64,000 bases of DNA from Batkoa obscura (taxonomy: Eukaryota > Entomophthoromycota > Entomophthoromycetes > Entomophthorales > Batkoaceae). The stretch spans positions 682,001-746,000 of the forward strand of contig JASVEC010000026.1 of assembly GCA_030770535.1 (NCBI GenBank). The letters are read 5' to 3'. How positions within the stretch are numbered: position 1 is the first letter of the stretch; each line of letters opens with the position of its first letter. The notes beneath the pieces are model-generated. The model was not told where the DNA came from, searched no databases, and saw only the letters and a program-made list of their open reading frames with translations. This document shows positions 23,618 to 35,863 of the stretch, piece after piece. The position numbers and the translations under genes were made by a program.

Positions 23618-24587
23618 TGTGAAATATCGGTTCATTAGCTCTAGGATTGATTATAATATAATAATCAGTTCAGAGCTCCTTATATAGATTTACTGTGAGA
23701 ATTGCTACCATCTAATCATGAAGAACTTATTGTCCACGCTTTAATGTCCATACTTGGCAACTATAATAAGGAATAACTATTATAATATTCCTTATATATA
23801 GCCACCCAGTTGGAGTATAAAAGAGATTCTTCAACATACTAACTCGAGGCTTTTTTAATTGAATTACTCCCTGATTGTGAAAGTTGATACTCAGTGGTCG
23901 GAGTTAAAAGCTACTCTTGCTTGACTAACTTGCCTTGAGTCGAACGGTCTTAGTTTATGTAACTAAGATAGACTTAGCTTAATAGAAATAATACGTAATA
24001 AGCTACGAATTATGTAAAACAAATATAATAGGAGGTACTACTGTAAAATCTATGTAAGATGTTGTCAGAAAAACTTAATGACTTTATTAATGATACGTTA
24101 TCAGGGAGTAATTCAATTAAAAAAGCCTCGAGTTAGTATGTTGAAGAATCTCTTTTATACTCCAACTGGGTGGCTATATATAAGGAATATTATAATAGTT
24201 ATTCCTTATTATAGTTGCCAAGTATGGACATTAAAGCGTGGACAATAAGTTCTTCATGATTAGATGGTAGCAATTCTCACAGTAAATCTATATAAGGAGC
24301 TCTGAACTGATTATTATATTATAATCAATCCTAGAGCTAATGAACCGATATTTCACACTGATATCGTATTATTAATAAAGTCACTAAGTCTTTCTGACAA
24401 CATCTTACATAGATTTTACAGTAGTACCTCCTATTATATTTGTTTTACATAATTCGTAGCTTATTACGTATTATTTCTATTAAGCTAAGTCTATCTTAGT
24501 TACATAAACTAAGACCGTTCGACTCAAGGCAAGTTAATCAACCAAGGACTGCTTTTAACTCCAACCATTGAGTATCAACCTTTCATA
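23618..24587 (-). mobile_element. Outer solo LTR (fossil), minus orientation, split by a younger LTR
   Basis: The two pieces 23618-23875 and 24363-24587 together correspond to the reverse complement of the inner LTR. The outer LTR is therefore older and was split when the second copy landed in it. Its right end is also touched by a MITE insertion (24585-24691). Confidence 0.8.
23876..24357 (+). mobile_element. Inner solo LTR (fossil), 482 bp, with 5-bp target duplication
   Basis: Begins TGTGAAAGTTGATACTCAGT and ends CCGATATTTCACA. CTGAT stands directly on both sides (23871-23875 and 24358-24362), the 5-bp duplication typical of LTR-element integration. It sits inside an older LTR of the same family in opposite orientation and is very similar to it, so both are fairly recent. 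No retrotransposon coding region is attached. Confidence 0.88.
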
Positions 24588-24691
24588 GGGGATGTGTATT
24601 TTTGTGTTTAGAATTTTACTAACAATTTTTCTACTCAAACAGCGCTTAAAAGATGGAAAAAGTGATGAAGCCAAAAAAGACACCTCCATAT
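24585..24691 (+). mobile_element. MITE family 1 copy at the edge of the outer LTR
   Basis: ATAGGGGATGTGTATT at the left and GACACCTCCATAT at the right. CATA lies on both sides of the element core and is a candidate 4-bp target duplication. The open frame running through it is not a gene. Confidence 0.8.
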
Positions 24692-25157
24692 TTTTTTTAG
24701 TTTTATCGCTTTTTTATCATACTAAAATCTTTAAAAGTTTTATTTTAAATTTTAATTATAAAAGCTTGTATTTTGTTTTTATTTTAGTAAAAAATAAAAT
24801 AAATAATTATATATCTACTATATATTTATCGAATATTCAATAAAGTTATTTCAAACATTAATAAAAATAATATAAAGTATATAATTAAAGAAATTAATTA
24901 TTTAAAAAAATGAGATAATTAGAAATAGGTCTTTTAAGTTAAATAAAAAGGATTCAGCTTTAAACTTTTTAAATTTAACTAATCACATGTTAAAAACATG
25001 AATTTAAAAATTTAATTTAGATTAATTTTTAAATAGATTCTGAAACTAATTTGGACATCCCCAAATGCATATTACTTCATTTTCTAAAAATTGTTATTTA
25101 TATATTTAATTTTATCTATAAAAATCCAGTCATTAAATAATTAAAAATAAGGTAAAG

Positions 25158-25264
25158 ATATGAGGGTGTTTTTTTTGACTTCCTCACTTTTTCCATTTTT
25201 TGAGCACTATTTGAGCGGAAAAATTATTAGTAAAATTCTTAAACATAAAAATACATCCTCATAT
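25158..25264 (-). mobile_element. MITE family 1 copy, ATAT-flanked
   Basis: ATATGAGGGTGT at the left and ACATCCTCATAT at the right, with the standard core in reverse orientation. Confidence 0.82.
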
Positions 25265-25766
25265 AGTATTTAAGATGAAAGCGCTGCTACCTCAAAGCAA
25301 ATCATTAGAAACCAAATGCATCATTTATAATAGTGTTATATTTGTTGTTAATGGCATCCTAAATTATTGGGTTAATAAAAACAATAAATTAAAATTTTTA
25401 ATTAGTTTTTAAAAGTATTAATACCATAAAAATAATAATTAGGAATTTACTAAAACTTGGTATACTCATTCATTTTAAAATTAGATAAACTAATTAATAT
25501 GCATAAAATTATTTAAATTAGAATATTACAAAGTCTTAATTATACTAGTTTAAATAGTTTAATAAATTTAAAAAAAACGTTGTTTTTGAATATAAGCCAA
25601 TTACAATTTTATTAAAAATAGCAAAATAAACAACTATATTATTAAGTTAAATAATAAAAAACAACTTATTAGGTTTATTTGTTTTTGTATATTTTTAAAT
25701 CAATTTTTAATCAACATTTTGCGACATTTTAACTTTTAATAGAACTTTGAAACTATTAACAACATA
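25265..25766. other. Spacer between two MITEs
   Basis: AT-rich; nothing recognised. Confidence 0.5.
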
Positions 25767-25874
25767 ATTTGGGGATGTTTCTTCTGGTTTCATTACTTTT
25801 TTATCTTTTAAGGGCTATTTGAGCGGAAAGATTGTTAGTAAAATTCTTAAACAAAAAAATATATCCTCATTTAT
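25767..25874 (-). mobile_element. MITE family 1 copy with ATTT flanks
   Basis: ATTTGGGGATGTTTC at the left and ATCCTCATTT at the right, so the flanking tetramer is ATTT rather than ATAT. This supports a 4-bp duplication lying outside the GGGG/CCTC ends. Confidence 0.8.
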
Positions 25875-26727
25875 TATAGTCTGATTTTTAACTATATTTA
25901 TAACACGAATAAATGATAGAATAATCGCTGCTTTGTTAAGTAAATCATAAAACCAAGCTGCAAATAATCATTTTAACAAGGAGTATAAGTTTAATCAGTT
26001 TAAACCTTGGTAATATATTTTTAGTAACTTTTATTTAATGTAGTGATATAAATAGTGCAAAGAAATCATTGTTATTTTTTGTAAAACTTCTGATTGAAAG
26101 ATACTCCCAGGGTTAAAATCCTAAACAATTACACAAATATCTGTAAGCTATTTTTTTAGAAAAATATAGGAACATTTTTTTGTTTCATTAATTTTTTTGA
26201 GCAGCTTAAAATTTAAAATATACTTAGCTTAGATTCTTACAGAAAAACATTTACATATTTATATTAGTAATCTAAAAAAATGACAGTATCTCACCTAGAA
26301 TATCTAAAAAGTCATACATAACCTTAAAAATGTTTATTAATAAACTTTTGAGTTATAGTTTTTATAATTCGACATAGCTAAATTCTTCAAAAAAATTATA
26401 TAAGCTTCATTTATATCAAAATTTAAGTAATTTTTCATACTCCAAATATTTTAATTGTCCATCAAAATAGGCGTGAATTTTTACACTATTTACATTATGT
26501 TCCCACCTAAAAATTCTTGATTCAACCAATAAAGTTAACTAAAACCCCCTAAAAGAAAATATATTTCATTACTTCAACTAATGAGTTACATTTCAAATTG
26601 GAGTTTACAGCCAATAAGCGCACAGTCAAAATTAGCCAACAAAAAGCACGTTAATTTACAACGAGCAAAAAGAGGAACTAATTAGTTTTTAAAGATCTAG
26701 TGAATGGGGAGTAATTTAAACTAATTA
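25875..26727. other. Spacer upstream of the CH-kinase-C1 gene
   Basis: No coding or repeat feature recognised; it should carry the kinase promoter. Confidence 0.5.
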
Positions 26728-29700
26728 ATGCTAATAACAAGTAAACAGATGAATGGAAATAGGCCAATCTCATTTAATTCAGGACATTCTGAGAAGCAGA
26801 TTAGACAATATCGTGCGGAACAACTGCTAAGTAACCAAAAAGCTGCTTTGGAGTTTATGGAGTCGTTACTGGGCTACTCGATACCAGACGGAAATGTCCA
26901 TCTATTTTTAAAAGATGGGATCATGTTATGTGAGTAAGTTTAACTTAAAATTTCTTTAATATGTCAAAAATACTGATCATTTTTTAGACTATTAAATCAA
27001 ATAAAACCCGGGATAATAAGACAGATTAGTAAAACACCGACGCCGTTTAACCAAGTAAACGAATTTGTTATATATTTTTTGGTCTAACTTTTATTAGATG
27101 TCAAACATATTTGCATTTTTAAATGCTGCTACTAAACTAGGTTTAGAAGCTTCTGACTTGTTTGAAACGGTGGACCTTTATGAAGGCAAAGATATGTCTA
27201 GAGTGTTTCTTACTATATTAGCAGTGGCAAGAAAGTTATGCAACGTATCCTTCCCTAGCAGATCCTCTTCAAATAGAAACTCAGAAAAAGGCTCAAAAAG
27301 CAGCCCAATTACAAACGAAGCTATCTTTAAAAATGAAGTGATATTATCAATAAATGAAACGACGTATGAAGATGAGGAGACAATAGTTACCTCTCCAGTA
27401 AAAACATCACCTGAAATGATTGAAGAAAAGGTATTGGTTAATAAGAAACAAGATAAGGATAAGATAGTGAAAAAAAACGAAACAGGCGAATTATTAAGTA
27501 CACCGTTAGATAACTTTTCTATATTAAGAAAAAAGGAGCCAAGGTTTCATCATTTCGATAAAACAGAAAAGAGGAAGTCAATGTTACCGATTCAAACAAG
27601 AAAAGAATCTGTATTTGAAGAAATTAGTATAGCTAAAGCTAATAATCGTAAATCTATGTTGCCTTTATTACCTTTGAAAGATTCAAACTTAGAAATTTTA
27701 CATCAAAAAGATAAACTTAAAAAAAAAGAAAATTCACCACCTAACAGCCCTTTAAGTCCAACTGGAAAGATACAAAATTTAAGGCAGCTATTTGATCCAG
27801 TATATAAGCCACCTTTATTTGATCCAAAAGCTCAAAACAATTATTTGGGTAAATTGGAAGACAAAAAAGAAAAGTCAAACAGTACACCTAACTTATTAAA
27901 AAAAGAGGACAGTTCACTTAACTTAAAACTTAAATCAAAATCAGATGTTAAAGATAGTGGAACATATGCTCAAGATGACTCATTTGAATATAAAGAAGAA
28001 GAACTTTATAGAAACAATGATGAGATAGACGACTCAGGGGTATACTCAGAACCATCACTAAATAAAGAATACTTTGATGACCCAGTTCCAACAGCTGAAG
28101 ATAGAGTAAGAAAGCCACAAAATTATCGAGTGGGCAAAGGAGGGTTGATTGAAGATTTAGATTTATCAATCAAAAAAAACACAACCAAAGAATCAAGAGG
28201 GGATGTTTTACGATTAGATTTTATAGACTGGGATTTAGATGATGGTAGCTTTATATCAAGAGCGGAGTCCATTTTATCTAGTCCATCTTTGAGCATGAAA
28301 TCTACTTTTAAAAAGGAGGGTATGGGAAACATGAATGATTTTACTATGAATCAATTAATAGAAAGAACAAATATACCACGCTCATTTAATGATCCTACAA
28401 GTCAAAAACAATTACTGCAAAGTGACTTCGGACTAAAAAAATCACATTCGCGTAATCATAGTGAGAAACCAGTTAGCAAAAACAGCGATGGTATGATTTA
28501 TAGACCAAGGGCGGGCAGCGATGGTAACAAAGTATATAGGAATGATAGGATATCCTTAATCAATCCAACAAGTAAAGCAATAACGCAATACCAATTGGGA
28601 GATTGCTTAGGCAAAGGACAGTTTGGGTCAGTATATAAAGCACTCAACATGCAAACAGGGCAAATAACAGCGGTCAAAAGAATTGATTTGGATGGGAGAA
28701 GTAAAGTTGAAGCTGAAAGCTTAATGGGGGAAGTAGATCTGTTAAAGTCACTTTCACATGTAAGAATAGTTAATTATTTGGGCTATGTACAATCGGAATC
28801 TTGCTTGGATATCATTTTAGAATTTGTGGAGAATGGATCACTTCAACAGCTTTTAAGATCTTATGGAACTTTTTCACCTACTTTGGTTTGTTCATATACT
28901 TCACAAATTTTGGAAGGTTTGATATATCTGCATGCTAAAGATGTAATTTTATTTAGCTTTTATATTAAAGATGATTAAACTATTTAGGTTGTTCATTGTG
29001 ATTTAAAAGCAGCCAATATTTTAACAACGAAGGATGGGAAAGTCAAACTCACTGATTTTGGTGTTTCGCTTAATTTAAATATAAAATCAAGTGATAATGG
29101 TGAGATTGTGGCTGGTACACCTAATTGGAGTAATTTATAATTTATATAGATTTGTTTTGTTTTAATATTATTTTAGTGGCACCAGAAGTTATTAGTTTGC
29201 AAGGCGCTTCTACGGCTTCAGATATTTGGTAATTTGAAACAATGTTAAGACAAAATTTAGTTAACTTTACTTATAGGAGTTTGGGATGTACAATCATTGA
29301 ACTACTGACAGGAAAACCTCCATATTCAGAATTGAATGCTATGGCTGCTCTATATCGTATTGTAGAAGATCATCATCCACCTCTCCCAGATGATTTAAGC
29401 GAAGTAATATTATTTTCGCTTAATTCTTGATTTTTTCTAATACTTTTAGAATTTACACAATTTCCTTATTTTATGTTTTCAAAAAGAGCCAGTGACTAGA
29501 CCCACAGCTGAGGAGTTGTTTTTCCATGATTGGATTATAGAGTCACAGCTGGCAATGGTAAACATGATTTACTATTAGAAGTACTTCAAGTATTAATCAA
29601 ATTTAAATTAGGATTTTGGTAACTTGGATTTAAACGAAAACGACAAAAAGTTGGAAGAAAGCATAAGGGATAACCAAATTACAGACTCTCTTTGGCGTAC

Positions 29701-30351
29701 CTGCTATCCTCATGCTGATAATCCCTTAATCAGTTCACCAGAATCAACAGGCTTAGTAAGGCTTCCAAGCTATTATGTTAAACAAGATGAAGAGCATCAA
29801 TTTATTAAAAGTACTTTTGAAAAAGGTAACTAGCTTATAACAATATATATCTTATTATTAATGTATTTTATTAGCTGTTCTATGTAAAATTTGTAGGCAA
29901 TATATTAAACAACAAGCAATGTTGTGTGACGGTATATTCATTAGTAATTATTTAAACTTCAGTTAAAACAAAACTTAGATTGCGGATTAATATGCCATCC
30001 AAAATGCGTAAAACATGCCAATGCATTATGTCAAACACGAAGTGAGGTAATACCAGCCTATAATATATTACAATAAATCACTAACAAATTGTTATTTTAT
30101 AGCCAATAACACAAATTAGTGCTGGGTTAACTAAAACTCCAATAAAAAAGACAACACCACTGACCAGACCATTATATACAAGAAAATATAGTAACCGAAG
30201 AGGCTTCCAGTCTGAAGGAGCGATTTCTCCTAACCAAATCAAGATGGCTAGCCCTAATACGTCACAACCACAAAACTCAACAACACCATGGGAGAAGCAA
30301 AAAGCGATTATAAAAAAGAAAAAGAAAGCTGATGATTGTAAAATTGCTTAA
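26728..30351 (+). CDS. Calponin-homology / STE11-Cdc15-type protein kinase / C1-domain protein
   Basis: Eleven exons join in phase (26728-26933, 26988-27054, 27098-28942, 28988-29129, 29177-29228, 29277-29403, 29450-29557, 29612-29825, 29875-29931, 29979-30046, 30103-30351). The N-terminus is a calponin-type CH domain: [67 protein letters not shown] Ser/Lys-rich linker of about 430 residues follows. The kinase has all key elements: [12 protein letters not shown] (P-loop), AVKRIDL (Lys), [10 protein letters not shown] (catalytic loop, HCD for HRD), [30 protein letters not shown]. Its sequence is closest in character to septation-network kinases such as fission yeast Cdc7. Near the C-terminus a C1-type zinc site reads H-x12-C-x2-C-x10-C-x2-C-x4-H-x2-C-x7-C, short in its middle spacing like Raf. 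The tail is basic. Likely a cytokinesis or cell-cycle kinase; role inferred. Confidence 0.85.
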
Positions 30352-30924
30352 ATTATTATAAAATGAAAACTTGTATTTTTATATTATCAGTTACTATGAT
30401 TTAATGTTTACACGTATATACCTTTATCTGCGGTTCTCTTTGTTTGGTTTTTCTTGTTATTACCTATTCTTTAATTTTCATTCCTTAGGCATATCTGCCT
30501 TTTATGATTTTTCTATTTTGATGATTTATTTTTAGATTGTTTTATTAAAGTTGTTTAATATCTAGTGATTTTATTTCTATAAACACTTTTCCTTAATAAC
30601 TTGTATTTAGTATTGCTATTTTAATTACTTTAGTAACATGAAAGTTAAGATATCTATTTTATTCAAACTTGGTATTAAATAATCTCAAAACTATTTTTTA
30701 ATTACATAGCTTTATGTTCCTATCCTTTTGCTGCTAATAATTTATCAGGAATAAAATAAGCAATGTTAGCCTATTATTTTTATAAGCCACTATGACAAAT
30801 CGAAAAGTCTATTTTTTACAATTTAAGTTAAAATTTTAGGTAAAATAATTTGAAAGAAAAAATGAACCAAACTTAATTTCATTTCATTTCATTATCTAAT
30901 ATTCCAATTTAAAGACAATTTTAT
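30352..30924. other. Spacer between kinase and WD-repeat gene
   Basis: AT-rich promoter region of the following gene; no other feature seen. Confidence 0.5.
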
Positions 30925-33900
30925 ATGAAGCGGGCAACCAAGCACTCGATAGCGTATATTATCCCTAACGAAGTAACCAATGAAGCAATAAAAAAAGAGA
31001 GTCCAACACATTGCTTAGGCGTCAATGGAATGGCTTATGATGAAACGAATAGTATTTTGTATTCTGGGGGAAGGGATGGATTAACCGTTGGTTGGAAAGT
31101 GGACACTCAAGTAGATTCCAAAGTAATTACCATTCTTGTTTTAATTATATAAACTTATAGCCAACTGGAACTAAATAAGCGATTTAAGGTAAACAAGCAC
31201 TCAGAGCCTTACTTTTCTTCCCAACACCATTCTGATTGGATAAATGATGTCACTGTGGCTCATAATGGACAGTCAGGTAGAAATAATTTGCCTGCATTAA
31301 AATTTGAATTCATTTTTAATAAACTTTAGTTTTTACTGCTTCTTCGGATCTCACCGTTAAATTATGGCAACCCTATAAAGAGCAGCAGGAAAACAAGGTG
31401 AGTACCATTGGATTCCATAAGGACTTTGTAAAATGTTTGTCCTATGTCCAGTCAAGTGAATGGTTATTTTCAGCTGGCTTAGATGGCAAAATTAATATTT
31501 GGGATGTAAACCAAGCAACATCAACAATAGAAAATAAAGGTATGGACGTTAACTCTTTATTGTCACTATGTGATCCTGAAGCACCGAACACATCTTATTA
31601 CTCGTTGGCTGTCAGTCAAACCGGAAGGCTGGTTTCAGCAGGCTCACCAGATGGCTGGATTCGACTTTGGGATCCAAGATCGAGTCCTAACTCTGGTACC
31701 ATCGCTCACTTTACTGGGCATTCTGATCTTGTTCGTTCATTATTAATGTCAGATGACGGAAGATGGATCTTATCGGGGTCTAGCGATTGTACAATAAAAC
31801 TGTGGTCTATGGCCTCCCAGCGTTGTATAAAAACTTACACAATGCATACCGAGCCGGTGTGGACTTTGTTTTCAGCAGAGCCTGACTTCAAATATTTTTA
31901 TGCAGGATCAAGAAATGGGATGGTTACTAAAACACTAATACCACAGGATATAACAGATGATAACAAAGGTACAAACAATGAAGGGAACCATTATTATTTA
32001 GAGGAATTGGACAATGATGATGATAGTAATACAGTTACCATCTGTCAAGAAGAAAAGGGGATTACAGGCATTATTGCACATAAAGATCATTCATGTATAT
32101 GGACATCAACTACCAACGCTGAGATTTCCAAATGGGAAGATGTAGAGCCTACGGAGCTTGTAAAAGAGAAAGAACTTGTTACCTCAGATAGCGGTGTTGG
32201 GGATCAATTAGGGTTAATCAATATCAATACAGTTTCAATTTCTCAGTTTGATGGGAATTATGGAAATGAAACAAATCTAGTTGATTTTGAAAAGCATACG
32301 TTTCCAAATACTTTAGCAAATGGAGTAACTGCAGAAAACATAAAAAATGCCCAAAACGATAATAATGATTCATCTGAGGATGAGGAATTCGAATCAAATT
32401 TAGTCCCAATTCGTTTGAAACCTTTAGAAATCATTAAGGGAAAGACAGGTTTAACAAAATGTTTTATACTTTCAAATAGATTTCAAGTTTTGTCTTTGGA
32501 TTCTAAAGGTGAAGTTATGCTTTGGGATATCGTTAAAGTAATTTTTGTTTCTTATTTTATAATATTTTAATCCATTTTAGTGCTGCTTTGTTAAAAGTTA
32601 TGGACAGGCTAATATTGATGAAGTGTATCAAGAGATTAACAGTTTAATTTCAGTACCGAGCTGGTGTACAGTTGATACAAAGCTTGGTTCACTTATGGTT
32701 CGACTTGATGAAAATAAATGTTTCGATGCTGAGATTTATGGAGATGATATTGAAGATATGAAAATTGAATCTACAAATAAAGACTCCAATATAATTTCAG
32801 ATACACAAATTAATATAGGAAAATGGGTTATTAAAAGTTTATTTAAAGCTTTTACTAAAAAGTATTTAGAGGAAAAAGCTCAGCTTGATTTACTTGAAGA
32901 AAAAGCAAGAAAAGGAGAAGAATTGAATAAAGCGAATAATACAGTGACAAATGATGAAAATAAAGAAGAAACAAGTAATAAAATAATTGCCTCTCTTAAT
33001 TCGCCTACTTGTCCTCAGCCTGTTCATACTTCCATTGTTAAGGATGATACACCATTAAGCCCGTTTTCTGTTACACTATCCAGTATAACTAATCATCAAC
33101 TACCACCTAAACCAACAGCTTCAATGTCTGGTCCACGGAAGATGAGTACAGGCTCTATACTTACTTCTAAAACTGGAATGGATGGTCAAGGGTATTTTAA
33201 TTATAACCCCGATAAAATACCTTCGCCCCCAGCTATGATAGCGAGATCTTATACAACAAATAATCTCTCAGATAAATCTCAAAGTCCAACTAATAATAAT
33301 AGTCAGTACTCCTATCAAAATGAAAACACTCTAAGTCAACCAATTTCTACCCCAACCTCGCCAGGTGGAACTCAATCTATCAATCCACCACCACCTGCCC
33401 TTTCTTCGTCATCAAGCTTTATGGGGCGTTTACGTCAATTTTCACAAAAGAAATTAAATCGTTCTCCAGATCCACCAAAAGCATTAAATTTAAGCTCAAC
33501 AGAAAATATCTCACAAGGAAGTACACGACCAATAAACGATATGTTAAATCCAATTTTAAGCCCGCATAACACTAAGTTTACTCCTATTAGTCCAACTACC
33601 CCTGAAAAGCCTAATAACTCTTCTTCCTCCTCTCCATCAAATGAAACAACTCAAAATAATGCAACAATTCCAGAAGAACCTCAACCTAAAACAAGCTCAG
33701 AGAATCCAATACCACCACCCAAAGACACAGTATCACAAGCTAATGTTAATTCTACAAAGTCACCTTCTCTTAATGAACCAAATTTAACCAAAATACCATC
33801 ACTTGATTTACCACCACATATCAACCTACTTCTTTCTGAAGAATCCCATGACGTTTCTAGATGTATCGATGTGTTTTCAGGTTCCTTAGGTAATCAAGTA

Positions 33901-34628
33901 CAAGATTATTCTTTACTCACAAAGAACATACCCAATTGGATTAAAAATTGTTTGATTAGTGTAAGTAATTTATAAATAATAGAATATATAAAATAATTAA
34001 TATTATTTTATTTAGGATTCAATCCCATTTAAAGAACCAGTAAAAATAGCGTTTTTACTCAAACCACAAGAATCTTCTGGGTTATCTTCTTTACCTTCAT
34101 CGTAACAACTTCTATATTTATTTTAATAATGTATTAATATATATTTTAGCTCCTCACGATTATTAGCAAGTAGAACATTAAGATGTAAAAAGTTGGTTGG
34201 GTATGTTTGGGACAAACTCAACTTTACGCCAGATATTTTACATAATTTATTACTTAATCGACAAAATCAAGTCAAATCGGAAGTTAACACCAATTCAACA
34301 CCAACACCAACTACAACTACTACAACGGATAAAATAAAAGCTCCTTTACCCTCAACATTACCACCATTTATACCAGAAAATTGGATTGTATTGAGCTGTA
34401 ACGGACAGGTAATATAATCTATCACATTTGTATATAAAGCTATTAACATAGCATTATTATTAGCCTGTTTCTTTAACCATGACTTTAGCTACAGTTCGTT
34501 ATCATTTATGGAAATCAGGCGGTGATATGATTTTAACTTACGATATCCAACCATTGCCATCTACTGAATCAGCCGTATTAGCCACTAAAGTTGGCACCCC
34601 AATAACCAACCTTGAAGGTGGGTTTTAA
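30925..34628 (+). CDS. WDR48/UAF1-like (Bun107) WD-repeat activator of a ubiquitin protease
   Basis: In the family, this protein binds and activates USP1/USP12/USP46-type deubiquitinases. About eight exons. Start MKRATKHSIAYIIPNEV, then the first blade GVNGMAYDETNSILYSGGRDGLTVGW. Next blades are HHSDWINDVTVAHNGQ, KTLIF-type TASSDLTVKLW, HKDFVKCLSYVQSSEWLFSA, HFTGHSDLVRSLLMSDDGRW and HTEPVWTLFS. These match the WDR48 order. A Ser/Pro/Asn-rich region of about 270 residues (roughly 33,000-33,800) follows. The C-terminus carries the conserved WDR48 ubiquitin-like end: WIVLSCNGQ spliced to PVSLTMTLATVRYHLWKSGG, closing DMILTYDIQ. The splice from exon 1 to exon 2 can be drawn to 31180 in phase; the exact acceptor is uncertain. 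Confidence 0.88.
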
Positions 34629-35153
34629 GTTACTTGTTTTTAGTTCGTTTAACGATTGATCTATTTTTTTGTAAAAATGGTTCTAATGTATTGATGGAAG
34701 AAGTGATATAGTTATTCTTTTAGTATTAGATTTTTTTTACAATTAGTTAAAATAGGTGCTAGGAGTTAGTTGAGGCTCTTTCTCTTCATTTTTTTGATAA
34801 AAAATAAAATAATTTTGGATTTTTTAAATCGTCAAAATTATTCAAGATTAGAATTTTGGGTTGTTGTTTTAATATTAGTATTAGTAGAATTATGTTATAT
34901 AAAAGATAATTTATAAAAGCAATTATTTTAATGTATATAATTACTAGTAATAAATGGTTTGCAAAATAAGTTTTCATATTATCTTTAATTTAATTTAAAA
35001 TCTATGATTATCTTAAAAATTAATTCATTTTTTAAAATGTGGTACACTTTCACTAAAAAATACTAAATCATTAATTCGCAAATAAAACAGTTGTAAATAA
35101 AAAAGCAGTTAAATTTATTTTCTACGAACCCCTTATACTTTTTTCTTTTCAAT
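34629..35153. other. Convergent intergenic region
   Basis: 3' flanks of the WD-repeat gene (+) and the Tom6-like gene (-). AT-rich, no feature recognised. Confidence 0.5.
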
Positions 35154-35351
35154 CTAAACAAACAAAACGTCTCCAAAGTTCTTTAAGATGAAAACAGCGG
35201 CACCAAATACGGATGCATTAAAAAGGATGTTTAAATTACCAGCTCGATTTTGTGGATTTTGAATTTCATTACGGTAAAGTTTGCTAAAGAAACCTTCTTC
35301 TTTATTTTCTAAGGTATATCCTTTGCCACTTGCTCCAAAGTTACTTGCCAT
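35154..35351 (-). CDS. Tom6-like small subunit of the mitochondrial outer-membrane translocase
   Basis: A 65-residue protein from MASNFGASGKGYTLENKEEG to LKNFGDVLFV. The longer upstream frame (to 35411) is not needed, since the ATG at 35351 gives a compact protein with a good N-terminus. Layout: a short polar N-terminus, an amphipathic segment FFSKLYRNEIQ, then NLNILFNASVFGAAVFILKN as the single C-terminal membrane span. From memory, vertebrate TOMM6 has the same arrangement: a YR segment, then NL-x-L/F-N-x(2)-L/V-F-x-A-x-V, then a basic-Asn-x-x-Asp end. In such a short protein the resemblance could be partly chance, so this is a moderate call. Confidence 0.55.
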   Translation of the reverse strand: MASNFGASGKGYTLENKEEGFFSKLYRNEIQNPQNRAGNLNILFNASVFGAAVFILKNFGDVLFV

Positions 35352-35526
35352 TTTGACTTTCCAGTGATTTTTTTGGTAAAAAAATTTAAGCTGGAGATTG
35401 AGTTTGATCAAAAGCTTGAAATTATTCCCATAATTCTTTGAATGACCAATGAAATTAGCACATTAGGCTTAGCTTGCTTTAAAAATTCTTTTTAATAAAG
35501 AATGAATTTTGAAATAAAAAAGCAAG

Positions 35527-35734
35527 ATATGGAGATGTTTTTTTTGGTTTCATCACTTCTTCCATTTTTTAAGCGCTATTTAATTGGAAAGATTGTTAGT
35601 AAAATTCTTAAACAAAAAAATACATCCCCATATGGGGATGTATTTTTTTGTTTAAGAATTTTACTAACAATCTTTCCAATTAAATAGCGCTTAAAAATGG
35701 AAAAAATAATGAAGCCAAAAAAACACCTTCATAT
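35527..35734. mobile_element. Head-to-head pair of MITE family 1 copies forming a 208-bp palindrome
   Basis: One copy in reverse orientation (35527-35634) runs straight into one in forward orientation (35631-35734), sharing a single central ATAT (CCCCATATGGGG). The arms are nearly perfect complements, so the whole unit is a hairpin-capable palindrome. It lies between the TOM6-like start and the GCN20 stop. Confidence 0.88.
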
Positions 35735-35863
35735 TTAGTATTCAAAGGAAGCATATTAAACTAAACATACAAGCTAGTAATAATAAATTTAATTTTAAAC
35801 AAAGACAATGATCTAGAAATAAGTTTTATTTTTTTCACACTTATAAAGTATCTTATCCCCTTT

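Larger units (their letters stand above)
23117..25062 (-). mobile_element. Internally deleted copy of the family A DNA transposon with nested insertions
   Basis: The left end GGGGATGTCTGAATTGGTTT matches the right end of the element at 8653-11505, and its next 150 bp stay alignable (CTTTGCTTAAAATTCTACAA versus CTTTGCTCAAAATTCTATAA). The right end, read inward, matches the other element's left end and continues up to the transposase start region (AAATACAAGCTTTTATAATT versus AAATGCAAGCTTTTATAACT). The transposase body is missing. AAAT lies directly on both sides, a likely target duplication. Two solo LTRs and one MITE sit inside. Confidence 0.75.

Noticed and set aside
24592-24843. 83-codon plus frame
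   Set aside because: Runs through a MITE and the deleted transposon copy; no protein features.
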